64,000 bases of DNA. Source: Lawsonella clevelandensis (lineage in GTDB: Bacteria; Actinomycetota; Actinomycetes; Mycobacteriales; Mycobacteriaceae). The notes below the pieces were generated by a model, which was given only the letters and a program-made list of their open reading frames with translations, made no database searches and had not been told where the DNA came from. Position numbers and translations under genes: made by a program. The DNA is taken from contig NZ_QFOZ01000001.1 of assembly GCF_003241315.1 (NCBI RefSeq), positions 449,857-513,856 on the forward strand, written 5' to 3'. Positions 1 to 7,366 of this stretch are shown piece by piece (within the stretch, counting starts at the first letter, position 1; the number at the start of each line of letters is the position of its first letter).

Positions 1-720
1 AACACGGGGGATAAGCATGGAGATGGGCTGGCCAAGCATAGCAGCCTCGGCTTCAATACCACCGACGCCCCAGCCCAGAATGCCAAGACCATTTTCCATG
101 GTGGTGTGGGAATCAGTACCCACGCAGGTATCGGGGTAGAGGACACCGTCATTGTTCATAACAACGCGTGCTAAGTGTTCTATGTTCACTTGGTGCACGA
201 TGCCGGTTCCCGGGGGAACGACGCGGAAGTTGGAGAATGCTCCTTGTCCCCAGCGGAGGAATTGATAGCGTTCTTTATTCCGTTCGTATTCAACCTCAAC
301 ATTTTTGGTGAGGGCATCTGGGGTACCGAAGTATTCGACGATAACGGAGTGATCGATCACCATCTCAGCGGGGTTGAGAGGGTTGACCTGGTCGGGGTCT
401 CCTCCCAGCGTAGTGACAGCTTGACGCATGGTGGCCAGGTCAACAATGCACGGAACGCCGGTGAAGTCCTGCATGAGAACGCGTGCGGGGGTGAATTGTA
501 TTTCTACACTGGGGTCTGCGGAGGGATCCCAGTGGGCAAGAGCATTAATATGTTTTTCTGTTACATTGGCACCGTCTTCGTTACGAAGAAGATTCTCCGC
601 CAATATCTTTAAGGCGTATGGAAGTTTATCAACTCCGGGCAGAGAGTTGATATTAAAGTAGTTGTACTGCTGTCCATTCACCTCAAGGGTGTCTAGAGCG
701 TTGAAAGAATTAAGGCTCAT
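1..720 (-). CDS. acnA: Aconitate hydratase, N-terminal part (cut by window edge)
   Basis: This is the TCA-cycle enzyme that interconverts citrate and isocitrate, acting in the cytoplasm with a 4Fe-4S cluster. About 240 residues are present of the roughly 900 usual for the AcnA type. The translated start reads MSLNSFNALDTLEVNGQQYN, and further on come VPCIVDLATMR, PAEMVIDHSVIVEYFG, VVPPGTGIVHQVNLE and GTDSHTTMENGLGILGWGVGG, all typical of bacterial AcnA. The ATG at 720 has a GGAG site about 8 bases upstream. The cluster cysteines and the C-terminal swivel domain lie outside the window. The gene is divergent from the Rv1476-like gene, as in mycobacteria (acn-Rv1476-ripA). Confidence 0.95.
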   Translation of the reverse strand, partial: MSLNSFNALDTLEVNGQQYNYFNINSLPGVDKLPYALKILAENLLRNEDGANVTEKHINALAHWDPSADPSVEIQFTPARVLMQDFTGVPCIVDLATMRQAVTTLGGDPDQVNPLNPAEMVIDHSVIVEYFGTPDALTKNVEVEYERNKERYQFLRWGQGAFSNFRVVPPGTGIVHQVNIEHLARVVMNNDGVLYPDTCVGTDSHTTMENGLGILGWGVGGIEAEAAMLGQPISMLIPRV

Positions 721-834
721 ACAGGCGCTCCGTTCTGAATAGATTAGTGTCTTCAGGTTACCTTACTTACTGTGTTGTCTCAGACATCTCGGTTGGTTAA
801 AACAGTTAGCTAAGCCAGTAGACTAGGGGTATCT

Positions 835-1428
835 ATGGGTATCTCTGCCGTTATAGAACGAGGTTTTATGTCTGACTCAGCTCCGCTACCCACATCGGTT
901 TCTCATCCAGCGCTTCCTCATGGTGTTAATCCCGCTGCGATTGCTGCCGATCTACAAAAAGATGGAGTATCTGCAACTCCTCAGCTAGCAGGAGCTTTAC
1001 GAGAACGTGTGTATCAGGCTCATAGCAAGGGAATAGATTTAAAAATTGTTTATTATCCGGGTTCGGATAAAAGTTTCACAGCTACTCGTAATTTAGCAGA
1101 GCTTCTCAAGCCTCATATTGATGGCACTATTGTGGTACTTAATGATGAGCAAATTGGCTCTGTGAGCCCCGTGTATCCACGTTATGTCATGGAACATGCA
1201 GAGATCGATGCTAATCGGATTATTACTAACAGTAAGCCTCCTTATACAACACAGCAGGTGCTGGCACGTATTGACACCTACATCCATGATGTCGCTGAGT
1301 CGTCTCTTAATTGGACTCCTATTATGAGCGGTGTTGGAGTGACTGTAGTGCTGACTATCACGGTGATAGCGACAATTTTCAAGAGAAAATTATCGGCGTT
1401 ATCCTCGCGCATTACCTCATCCCACTAA
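835..1428 (+). CDS. Rv1476-family membrane protein
   Basis: This is a protein of up to 197 residues of the family found between acn and ripA in mycobacteria; its role is not known. An N-terminal soluble domain (PAAIAADLQKDGVSATPQL, then IDLKIVYYPG and VVLNDEQIGSVSP) is followed near the C-terminus by one membrane segment (IMSGVGVTVVLTITVIATIF) and a short basic tail, so most of the protein probably lies on one face of the membrane. Two starts are possible: ATG 835 after AGGGG, or ATG 868 after GAGG; the second gives MSDSAPLP, nearer the length of the known relatives. The family call rests on sequence feel plus gene order. Confidence 0.75.
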   Translation: MGISAVIERGFMSDSAPLPTSVSHPALPHGVNPAAIAADLQKDGVSATPQLAGALRERVYQAHSKGIDLKIVYYPGSDKSFTATRNLAELLKPHIDGTIVVLNDEQIGSVSPVYPRYVMEHAEIDANRIITNSKPPYTTQQVLARIDTYIHDVAESSLNWTPIMSGVGVTVVLTITVIATIFKRKLSALSSRITSSH

Positions 1429-1669
1429 ATCTCATTATTTGGGCATCCTATTTGTCACGCTCGTCCATAAAACTGCAGTTAAATAGGGGAATATAGGGCT
1501 TTAAAGAGAGTTACATAAGAGTAATTCTGTTAAAGATGTTTCATATGGTGACGAAGTGTCGTACGGTACAAGTGTCACACTAGTGTAGATTGCCACATTC
1601 ATGAATAGGGAAAGCCGTGTTCGGGGAAGAACACGGACTCCTGTTTTGTGTAAGTGGAAAGGAGTAGCT
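1429..1669 (+). promoter_or_regulatory. Upstream region of the NlpC/P60 gene with a hairpin
   Basis: This is a 241-bp gap with no convincing gene. At 1615-1636 there is a perfect 8-bp inverted repeat (CCGTGTTC / GAACACGG) with a 6-base loop, ending 33 bases before the GTG start, so it would sit in the leader of the mRNA if transcription starts upstream. At 1509-1524 GTTAC and GTAAT face each other across six bases, which loosely resembles an MtrA-type site; this is only suggestive. I looked for a c-di-AMP (ydaO-type) riboswitch, which often precedes such genes in actinobacteria, and did not see its conserved blocks. Confidence 0.35.
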
Positions 1670-3310
1670 GTGAGCACCCCACACAAAGCCAACCGAAACA
1701 CTGCCATCAAGACAACTGGACGAACACTAGTTGGTGTTGGTGTAACGGGCGCTGTTGCGCTCACTGGTGCCGGCTTCGGTCAAGCCCAGCCGCATATTGA
1801 CAATCAACGAGAAAATTCAGGTCCGGATACAGATCTGGACGCCTTGCTTAAGCAACTCGCTACCACAAACCAGGATCTTGCTACCCTGCAACACCAGCTT
1901 GGCCAAGATCAAGAACGAGCAAACAAGGCTCTCGTAGACCTCCAAAGTGCTCGCCTCCGTGCAGCTGATGCTCAAAAAGAAGCTGATGCTGCAGCTGCTC
2001 AACTTGCCACTGCACAAAAAAATGTACTGCGCGCACAACAGCAGCTGAATACCATCGCTGCCGATGCTTATCGAAATACCTCAACGAGCAGTTCTACACT
2101 CGAGCTAATGAGTGGAGAAGATCCCGACTCAGTTATGGCGCGTGATGCAGTTATTAGCCGTGCAGCTGCACAACAAAGCTCCATTGTTGATGAACTCAAA
2201 CAAGCCCGCGCCGTAAGCGCGAACCGCTCCTCGCATGCAAAAGAAGCAGCCGCCGCTGCAGAAGCTGCTACCCAACGGGCTGTATCGCGAAATCATGATG
2301 CGGAAGATACTCTGCTTGCTTCTCGCACCGCGGTACGCACCAAGCAAAAAGAAATTGAACAGCTTGCTAAGAAACGTGCCACCCTTACTACTAAGCTGCA
2401 GAAGATGCAGGTATCCTCCGCCCGATCACAGTCAGTTCATAATGGCACCATTGACGAAGCAGCAATTCGAGCAGGTGTAGTGCAAGGGGCAAGAAGCGGA
2501 GCAGCAATAACCCGTGCAGCTGTCCATACTGCAGCTAGTGCACATGTTGACCTTAGTCATGTGAACACAACTGCAGATCTCGCTAAGCTGCCGATAGAAG
2601 CACTGCAGTCTATTCCACCATCAGAGTGGAGAAGGCTTGGCGGAACTATTCAGAGAGAAGTAGCGAAGCAAAGCCCAGAAGCAGCTGTAGCCGTTGGCAT
2701 TGCCACTGACGTAACTATTAAGGCAATACCACATTTGTCTATCGTTACTAATAGCATCGATCTTTTGGCTAGTGTGCCCGATGCCATTGAAGGCGATGGA
2801 TCAGCAAGTTCAGTCGTTCCTGATACTGGCTCCATTGCTAAGCCTGGCGCCGCTGCCTCGCTGGATACTCTTTTCCTTAGTGCCCAGCAAAAAATCGAAA
2901 AGGTTATTAACCGTGGTATGTCTCAGCTGGGTGTTCCTTACGCGTGGGGCGGCGGAAACGTCGATGGCCCAACCCGCGGTATTCGAGACGGCGGCGTAGC
3001 GGATTCCTATGGCGACTACAACAAGGTCGGTTTCGATTGTTCTGGCCTAATGGTGTATTCGTTCGCTGCACTTGGCTATAACTTGCCTCACTACAGTGGC
3101 TACCAGTACACCTCTGGTACGCAGATACCGGCGTCACAGATGAAACGTGGCGACATGATCTTCTACGGTCCTGGCGGTAGCGAGCACGTTACCCTCTACC
3201 TTGGTGACGGCATGATGCTGGAAGCACCATGTTCTGGTGATGTTGTCAAGGTCAGTCCTGTCCGCTGGGAGGGTATGACACCTTACGTTGTTCGTATGGT
3301 TATGAATTAA
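1670..3310 (+). CDS. Secreted NlpC/P60 peptidoglycan endopeptidase, RipA-like
   Basis: This is a cell-wall hydrolase expected to cut peptide stems of peptidoglycan outside the membrane and help daughter-cell separation. From GTG 1670 it has 546 residues: a basic start and hydrophobic stretch (TLVGVGVTGAVALTGAGFG) forming a signal peptide of about 38 residues, a long Ala/Gln-rich coiled coil (about 50-250), a linker, and a C-terminal NlpC/P60 domain. The catalytic Cys is in DCSGLMVYSF (about C457), the His in GSEHVTLYLG (about H506), and LEAP (about E518) is the likely third residue. GTG 1670 is preferred over ATG 1601 because AGGAG stands five bases before it and the product begins directly with a signal peptide. 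In RipA the coiled coil masks the active site until activation; the same is inferred here. Confidence 0.88.
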   Translation: MSTPHKANRNTAIKTTGRTLVGVGVTGAVALTGAGFGQAQPHIDNQRENSGPDTDLDALLKQLATTNQDLATLQHQLGQDQERANKALVDLQSARLRAADAQKEADAAAAQLATAQKNVLRAQQQLNTIAADAYRNTSTSSSTLELMSGEDPDSVMARDAVISRAAAQQSSIVDELKQARAVSANRSSHAKEAAAAAEAATQRAVSRNHDAEDTLLASRTAVRTKQKEIEQLAKKRATLTTKLQKMQVSSARSQSVHNGTIDEAAIRAGVVQGARSGAAITRAAVHTAASAHVDLSHVNTTADLAKLPIEALQSIPPSEWRRLGGTIQREVAKQSPEAAVAVGIATDVTIKAIPHLSIVTNSIDLLASVPDAIEGDGSASSVVPDTGSIAKPGAAASLDTLFLSAQQKIEKVINRGMSQLGVPYAWGGGNVDGPTRGIRDGGVADSYGDYNKVGFDCSGLMVYSFAALGYNLPHYSGYQYTSGTQIPASQMKRGDMIFYGPGGSEHVTLYLGDGMMLEAPCSGDVVKVSPVRWEGMTPYVVRMVMN

Positions 3311-3313
3311 CGT

Positions 3314-4126
3314 TTATAACGTAGGAGAGTGGTGATAGCGCCACTCATTCCAGGCAGTACCGCGCGCCCGCTGAGCTGTTCGCAAGAGTGGGATAAGCGC
3401 GGTTTCTGCTGTCTGCGCATAGTGTCGTGTAACGGACACAATTGCAGCAACGTGGTCTGCCGCAAAAATCAATTGCAGATAATGTCCCTCAACACTCGGC
3501 GGATATGTAACAGAGTCGCTAATAAGTAATGCACTATCAATATCAATAAGGGCATTACGGAAATCCTCATCTTGTTGTTCGCTAATGATATGAGGAGTGT
3601 GCTGCAGTCTCTGTAGTGATGCTTCCTCCGCACGACGTAAGTCTCCTAATGCCGCACGCGGTCCCGCATTGACAATGGGAGGCAGTTGTCCCGGAAAGGG
3701 AACGAGACGCCACAAAACGACGTCACGCAGGGGAGTCATAAAACTAACCTCAAAAGGTCCGTCAGGGTGCTCATGCGGATGTCCTAGAGCCAATGCCTCA
3801 CCACCTGCAGTACTTATTAGTTCCCCCAATGCGGTAGTACTGAGAACACTCTCTTCCTCTGTTGCGGATTCCACTAGTTCATGAGTACCTGGGGGAGTAG
3901 TAGGAAGTTCGCTATATGCTCCGGGCAGTACTTGTAGGAATCTTATGTCCCAGGGACGAGTTATACGTAGTAGTTCTACAAGACCGCTATATGTGTGACC
4001 ATCACCAGTAACAATGCGGTGGTCTTTCCCCCATGGAAGAAGAGCTTCAATAAGATCATCCGGGCTGATTTCGCCACGGTGTAAAGCGGGAAGCCACCAG
4101 GTAGCGGAGAAAAGAGGAGAAGCCAT
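3314..4126 (-). CDS. Hypothetical protein divergent from DUF3097
   Basis: I do not recognise this protein of 270 residues. It looks soluble and globular: no signal peptide, no membrane segment, no clear catalytic motif. Recognisable stretches are FSATWWLPALHRGEISPDDL near the start and ATWNEW-like ending AQRARGTAWNEWRYHHSPTL. A start at 4126 lies inside the 37-bp palindrome; a longer form from 4159 is possible, but its extra residues mirror those that an early DUF3097 start would give, an artefact of the palindrome. It ends three bases from the end of the NlpC/P60 gene, tail to tail. The long intact frame and its normal-looking codon use suggest a real gene. Confidence 0.65.
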   Translation of the reverse strand: MASPLFSATWWLPALHRGEISPDDLIEALLPWGKDHRIVTGDGHTYSGLVELLRITRPWDIRFLQVLPGAYSELPTTPPGTHELVESATEEESVLSTTALGELISTAGGEALALGHPHEHPDGPFEVSFMTPLRDVVLWRLVPFPGQLPPIVNAGPRAALGDLRRAEEASLQRLQHTPHIISEQQDEDFRNALIDIDSALLISDSVTYPPSVEGHYLQLIFAADHVAAIVSVTRHYAQTAETALIPLLRTAQRARGTAWNEWRYHHSPTL

Positions 4127-4160
4127 GGCATCCAGCATAGTCACTATGATGGATGCCATG
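4124..4160. promoter_or_regulatory. 37-bp near-perfect palindrome between divergent gene starts; likely bidirectional promoter
   Basis: Two 18-base arms pair around a central C at 4142 with a single mismatched pair (4135/4149). Each arm carries a -10-like hexamer: TATGAT at 4145-4150 on the plus strand and TATGCT at 4139-4134 on the minus strand. Exactly seven bases after each hexamer comes an ATG (4158 plus, 4126 minus). The simplest reading is a symmetric promoter making two leaderless mRNAs outward; an operator for a dimeric regulator could overlap it. The symmetry is seen; the promoter role is inferred. Confidence 0.55.
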
Positions 4161-4988
4161 CCGCATTGGAATGATCGCTATGGACGAGACCCCCTAGCTA
4201 AGAAAAAAGCTCCGAAACAGTACCGCACAGTAGAGGGAACACGCGGACTTATCATCGAGGATGCCGCCACCGAATACTGCGGAGCTGTTGTGGGCTTCGA
4301 AAAATCAGATAGTGGCCTGCTGGTACGCCTCGAAGATCGCCACGGCCATGTGCGAGTATTCCCTACCAAACCTGGACTTTTACTATTAGAAGGGGAGCCC
4401 ATTCATCTTATTCGTCCGCGTCAAACCCCACGTGGTCCACAACTTTCCAATAGTGGTTCGCGGCTCGCTGCACATCCGCAGCGGGCACGTACAGCACGCG
4501 CATCGCGTATATGGGTGGAAGGGAAACATGATGCTCTTATCGTGCAGCAAGTATGGGGGCATGATCTTGCCCAAGAGGGGATTGTGGTAGAAGAACTATC
4601 CGGTCTCGATAACCTTCCGGAGCGGCTTGCCTACTTTTCTCCCTCTCCTCAACGACGAGTGGGTGTACTGGCTGATCATCTCATCACTGGTACAAAAGAA
4701 ACTGCATTAGTAGACAATGTTGGCGATAACGTTCTTGTCACTGGGCATCCTTTTGTCGATATTTGGGCGGCAGTAAAACCCGCAACAATGGGGATATCCG
4801 CCTGGCCAGACATACCAATGGGTGAGGATTGGAAAACTGGTACGTGCCAACGTCTTGGCTGGGGTACTCCACAAGACGGGTGGAGAAGAATTGCCGCACG
4901 TGTAAAAACGTATCGAGATCTTGACTCCACTCTTATTGGTGCAGTAGAACGCCTCATTGATTTTGTGACGGAGCCGGGGGCTCTCTGA
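4158..4988 (+). CDS. DUF3097 family protein
   Basis: This is a conserved actinobacterial protein of unknown function with 276 residues. Family features seen are DRYGRDPLA at the N-terminus, GLIIEDAATEYCGAVVGFE, LEDRHGHVRVFP, RASRIWVEGKHDALIVQQVWG (a TOPRIM-like stretch with a conserved Glu) and LVDNVGDNVLVTGHPFVDIWAAVKP. Start choice: ATG 4158 places DRYG six residues in, and seven bases before it ends a TATGAT box, which fits a leaderless mRNA. ATG 4125 is a real alternative because AGGAG lies five bases before it, adding 11 residues encoded by the palindrome. The 3' end overlaps the convergent TVP38 gene by 35 bp. Confidence 0.85.
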   Translation: MPHWNDRYGRDPLAKKKAPKQYRTVEGTRGLIIEDAATEYCGAVVGFEKSDSGLLVRLEDRHGHVRVFPTKPGLLLLEGEPIHLIRPRQTPRGPQLSNSGSRLAAHPQRARTARASRIWVEGKHDALIVQQVWGHDLAQEGIVVEELSGLDNLPERLAYFSPSPQRRVGVLADHLITGTKETALVDNVGDNVLVTGHPFVDIWAAVKPATMGISAWPDIPMGEDWKTGTCQRLGWGTPQDGWRRIAARVKTYRDLDSTLIGAVERLIDFVTEPGAL

Positions 4989-5721
4989 GTGACGTTGTTA
5001 CGGGCATTTTTGCGTCAATAACAAGGCCCACAATTCCCATGGCGCAACAACACAAGCCCACAAGAATGACCCAAGGATTGGCATGCCCCACAGCCGCCTC
5101 ACCGAACAAAACACCCGCTGTAGTGCCGGGAGCGCTACACACTAATGTCGCCACTGCAAAAGGAAGCATACGTACCGGAGTAAGCGCGGCAGCATAGTTC
5201 AGTACAGAAAACGGGACAAACGGAATAAGCCTTAACGATCCGACAGCCAACCATCCTCGTTTTTCAAGGCGCTCATTAAGAGCATCCAACATAGGATGAT
5301 GCAGGTGTTCTTCTACCCAGCCACGAAACACGTAGCGGGTAAGAGCACACGCTACTACTGCTGATAGCACGGTGGCACCAAGGCACACTGCTAATGCCAG
5401 CAGTGGTGGGAAGAGAATCCCCGATATTAGCGTGAAAAATGTGCGAGGGATAGGAAACAGGGTGAGGAGAACATAGCACAAGAAAAAAACGAAGGGGAAC
5501 CAACGACCCAACCGTGCCACACCGTGGCGAACAACAATTAACGGCGGCACATCAGTAAGAAAAAGAAGAAGTATCCCCACAACAATAACGATGGGAATAA
5601 TGAGTTGTTTCCACAGAGGAGCACTCCGGAAACCTGCCCATATTTCACGACAGATATAACACAGCAGTGACCATAATCTCCGAAGCGCTACACGCACCCC
5701 AGAAACCGGTTTTTCTGCCAT
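4954..5721 (-). CDS. TVP38/TMEM64 (SNARE-associated Golgi, DedA-like) membrane protein
   Basis: This is an integral membrane protein of 255 residues of the TVP38/TMEM64 family; relatives in the wider DedA/VTT superfamily are linked to lipid scrambling or membrane homeostasis. The sequence shows a basic N-terminus, a first membrane segment (LIIPIVIVVGILLLFLTDVP), then the VTT core with FPIPRTFFTLISGILF, GATVLSAVVACALTRYVF, the conserved GSLRLIPFVPFSVLNYAA and a last segment WVILVGLCCCAMGIVGLVI. The C-terminal tail is short and soluble. The substrate is not evident. The start is the ATG at 5721, and the gene is read in the same direction as the upstream tRNA-Leu but is separated from it by a terminator. 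Confidence 0.85.
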   Translation of the reverse strand: MAEKPVSGVRVALRRLWSLLCYICREIWAGFRSAPLWKQLIIPIVIVVGILLLFLTDVPPLIVVRHGVARLGRWFPFVFFLCYVLLTLFPIPRTFFTLISGILFPPLLALAVCLGATVLSAVVACALTRYVFRGWVEEHLHHPMLDALNERLEKRGWLAVGSLRLIPFVPFSVLNYAAALTPVRMLPFAVATLVCSAPGTTAGVLFGEAAVGHANPWVILVGLCCCAMGIVGLVIDAKMPVTTSLREPPAPSQNQ

Positions 5722-5826
5722 TACTGAATCCTTCGTTGTCGCTTTCTCTCTCTATTGTATTTCGCTACTGCAACTATCTGCCGCGATTATCTCCTAGGTA
5801 TCCACTGTTCTCTATTGTGACAACAG

Positions 5827-5865
5827 AAAAACCCTGCAGCATGGAATACCACGTGCAGGGTTTTT
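5827..5865 (-). terminator. Intrinsic terminator after tRNA-Leu
   Basis: A perfect 12-bp inverted repeat (AAAAACCCTGCA at 5827-5838, TGCAGGGTTTTT at 5854-5865) encloses a 15-base loop. On the minus strand it starts nine bases after the tRNA end and finishes in a run of five T. The symmetry means it could also stop rightward transcription. Confidence 0.8.
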
Positions 5866-5873
5866 AGAATTTG

Positions 5874-5962
5874 TGTCCGAGGGGGGACTTGAACCCCCAC
5901 GCCCGTTTAATTTGGGCACTAGCACCTCAAGCTAGCGCGTCTACCTATTCCGCCACTCGGAC
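5874..5962 (-). tRNA. tRNA-Leu (anticodon GAG)
   Basis: This is an 89-base class II tRNA. The acceptor stem is GTCCGAG (5' end at 5962) paired with CTCGGAC, the anticodon stem-loop is GCTAG-CTTGAGG-TGCTAGT with GAG in the anticodon position, a long variable arm CCCAAATT/GGGC follows, and the T arm is GGGGGTTCAAGTCCCCC. The discriminator base is A, and CCA is not encoded. It reads CUC/CUU leucine codons. Confidence 0.95.
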
Positions 5963-5966
5963 TCAC

Positions 5967-5992
5967 TGTGTAATTATCATGTGTAATTATCA
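5967..5992 (-). repeat. Perfect tandem 13-bp duplication just upstream of tRNA-Leu
   Basis: TGTGTAATTATCA occurs twice in a row (5967-5979, 5980-5992), starting five bases before the tRNA. On the tRNA strand each copy contains GATAAT, a five-of-six match to the -10 box, preceded by T. The near copy would start transcription at about 5965, almost at the mature 5' end; the far one at about 5979. It may be a duplicated promoter core, but no clear -35 box is visible. Confidence 0.6.
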
Positions 5993-6029
5993 ACTGCTAC
6001 CGTGAAGAACTCTTCTGCCTAATCCATGA

Positions 6030-6059
6030 GAATCTGTATGAATCTGTGTGAATTAGTGC
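6030..6059. repeat. Three degenerate 10-bp tandem repeats
   Basis: GAATCTGTAT, GAATCTGTGT and GAATTAGTGC follow each other in phase. They lie in the 183-bp gap between pyrD and tRNA-Leu (5963-6145), which otherwise holds no gene that I can see. The one-helical-turn period may be chance slippage or stacked binding sites upstream of the tRNA promoter. Confidence 0.45.
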
Positions 6060-6145
6060 GAAAGTGTTTCACTAGGTTGCTTGGATTAATTTACTGCAAA
6101 CTCTACTAAAACCCCAAATCGCCTGTACAACGTAGATTATCGCGT

Positions 6146-7216
6146 TTATCTCACAGCAGATCCGACAGCTTCTGAAATAGATGAAAATCCGTTTTTGCGT
6201 AGCTTCTTCGCCAATCCTTTGTGGATATGGTGAGCCCAGAAAGGACCTTGATAAATGAACGCCGTATATCCCTGTAGAAGATCTGCACCGTGCGTTATCC
6301 GCTCCCATGCATCATCAACAGTTTCAATACCACCGCATCCAATCAGCACAATACGTCCCTGTGTTTTCGCATAGATCCGATCTAGCACCTCAAGGGAACG
6401 TTTTTTCTCCGGCTGCCCAGAAATTCCACCAGAACCCATTGCAGCCACCTTGGCGGCATCTGTACGGAGACCCTCTCGAGAAATTGTTGTATTAGTGGCA
6501 ATAATGCCAGCCAGTTTAAGATCCAATGCTAAATCTGTAATCGCATCAATATCTTCATTAGAAAGATCTGGAGCAATTTTTACCAGCACCGGCACCTCAG
6601 ATACTGCCTGCACTCCCTCCAGAATAGGACGCAGAGATTCTACAGCTTGCAAATCACGCAAGCCTGGAGTGTTGGGGGAGGACACATTCACAACAAGATA
6701 ATCTGCCAGCGCACTCACCAAACGAGCAGATGTACGGTAATCCGCCACTGCTTCCTCCGGGGGTACTACTTTGGTCTTGCCAATGTTGATGCCAGTAATA
6801 GTGGTACCGCGGCGGCGACGTAAATTATTTGCGGCATACCCAGCACCATGGTTATTAAAGCCCATCCGGTTGAGCAATGCGCGATCCTCAGGAAGACGGA
6901 ACAAACGTGGCTGCGGGTTACCAGGTTGGCCAGCAGCCGTCACTGTCCCCATTTCCGCATAGCCGAATCCCATGGGTCCCCATGCATCGGATGCTGCTGC
7001 ATTTTTATCGAAACCGGCGGCTAGACCCAATGGTGCAGGAAAATGCACACCAAAAAGATCTTGGGCAAGAATATCGTCCTCGTAGTTAAAAACGGAGCTA
7101 GCTAATTGCCCTAACGCAGGTACCAGGTGAAGTGTTTTTATCATGCCGAACACAAAAGTGTGGATCTTCTCGGGGGGAAGAAGGAACATTGTGCGCTTCA
7201 CGACTTCATATAACAC
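6146..7216 (-). CDS. pyrD: Dihydroorotate dehydrogenase (quinone), class 2
   Basis: This is the fourth step of pyrimidine synthesis: it oxidises dihydroorotate to orotate and passes the electrons to quinone at the inner membrane face. It has 356 residues, normal for class 2. The short amphipathic N-terminal region (LLPPEKIHTFVFGMIKTLH) is the membrane/quinone tunnel. FMN and substrate motifs are GLAAGFDKNA, GFGYAEMGTVT, NRMGFNNHGAG, VNVSSPNTPGLRDLQ with the class 2 catalytic Ser, VKIAPDLS, IIATNTTISR and IGCGGIETVDDA. The start is GTG 7216 with AGGTAGG upstream. It stands apart from the other pyrimidine gene here (pyrG). Confidence 0.97.
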   Translation of the reverse strand: MLYEVVKRTMFLLPPEKIHTFVFGMIKTLHLVPALGQLASSVFNYEDDILAQDLFGVHFPAPLGLAAGFDKNAAASDAWGPMGFGYAEMGTVTAAGQPGNPQPRLFRLPEDRALLNRMGFNNHGAGYAANNLRRRRGTTITGINIGKTKVVPPEEAVADYRTSARLVSALADYLVVNVSSPNTPGLRDLQAVESLRPILEGVQAVSEVPVLVKIAPDLSNEDIDAITDLALDLKLAGIIATNTTISREGLRTDAAKVAAMGSGGISGQPEKKRSLEVLDRIYAKTQGRIVLIGCGGIETVDDAWERITHGADLLQGYTAFIYQGPFWAHHIHKGLAKKLRKNGFSSISEAVGSAVR

Positions 7217-7366
7217 TGGTTACCTACCTGCTGGGTTGAGGACTGTCATGTCTATCTTGCCACCCTTTAGGATAAACTGCTGACCATGCAGGAGGAAAAG
7301 CAATTAGCAGACTCTTTTCGCTAGGCTTAGTGACAGGCGAATGCAGCACCATAACAAGGAGCAAGT

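Noticed and set aside
175..612. Open frame of 145 codons on the plus strand
   Set aside because: It is antisense to the clearly conserved aconitase gene, and its product has no recognisable features.
1429..1669. c-di-AMP (ydaO-type) riboswitch before the NlpC/P60 gene
   Set aside because: The conserved sequence blocks of that riboswitch are not present; only a simple hairpin is seen.
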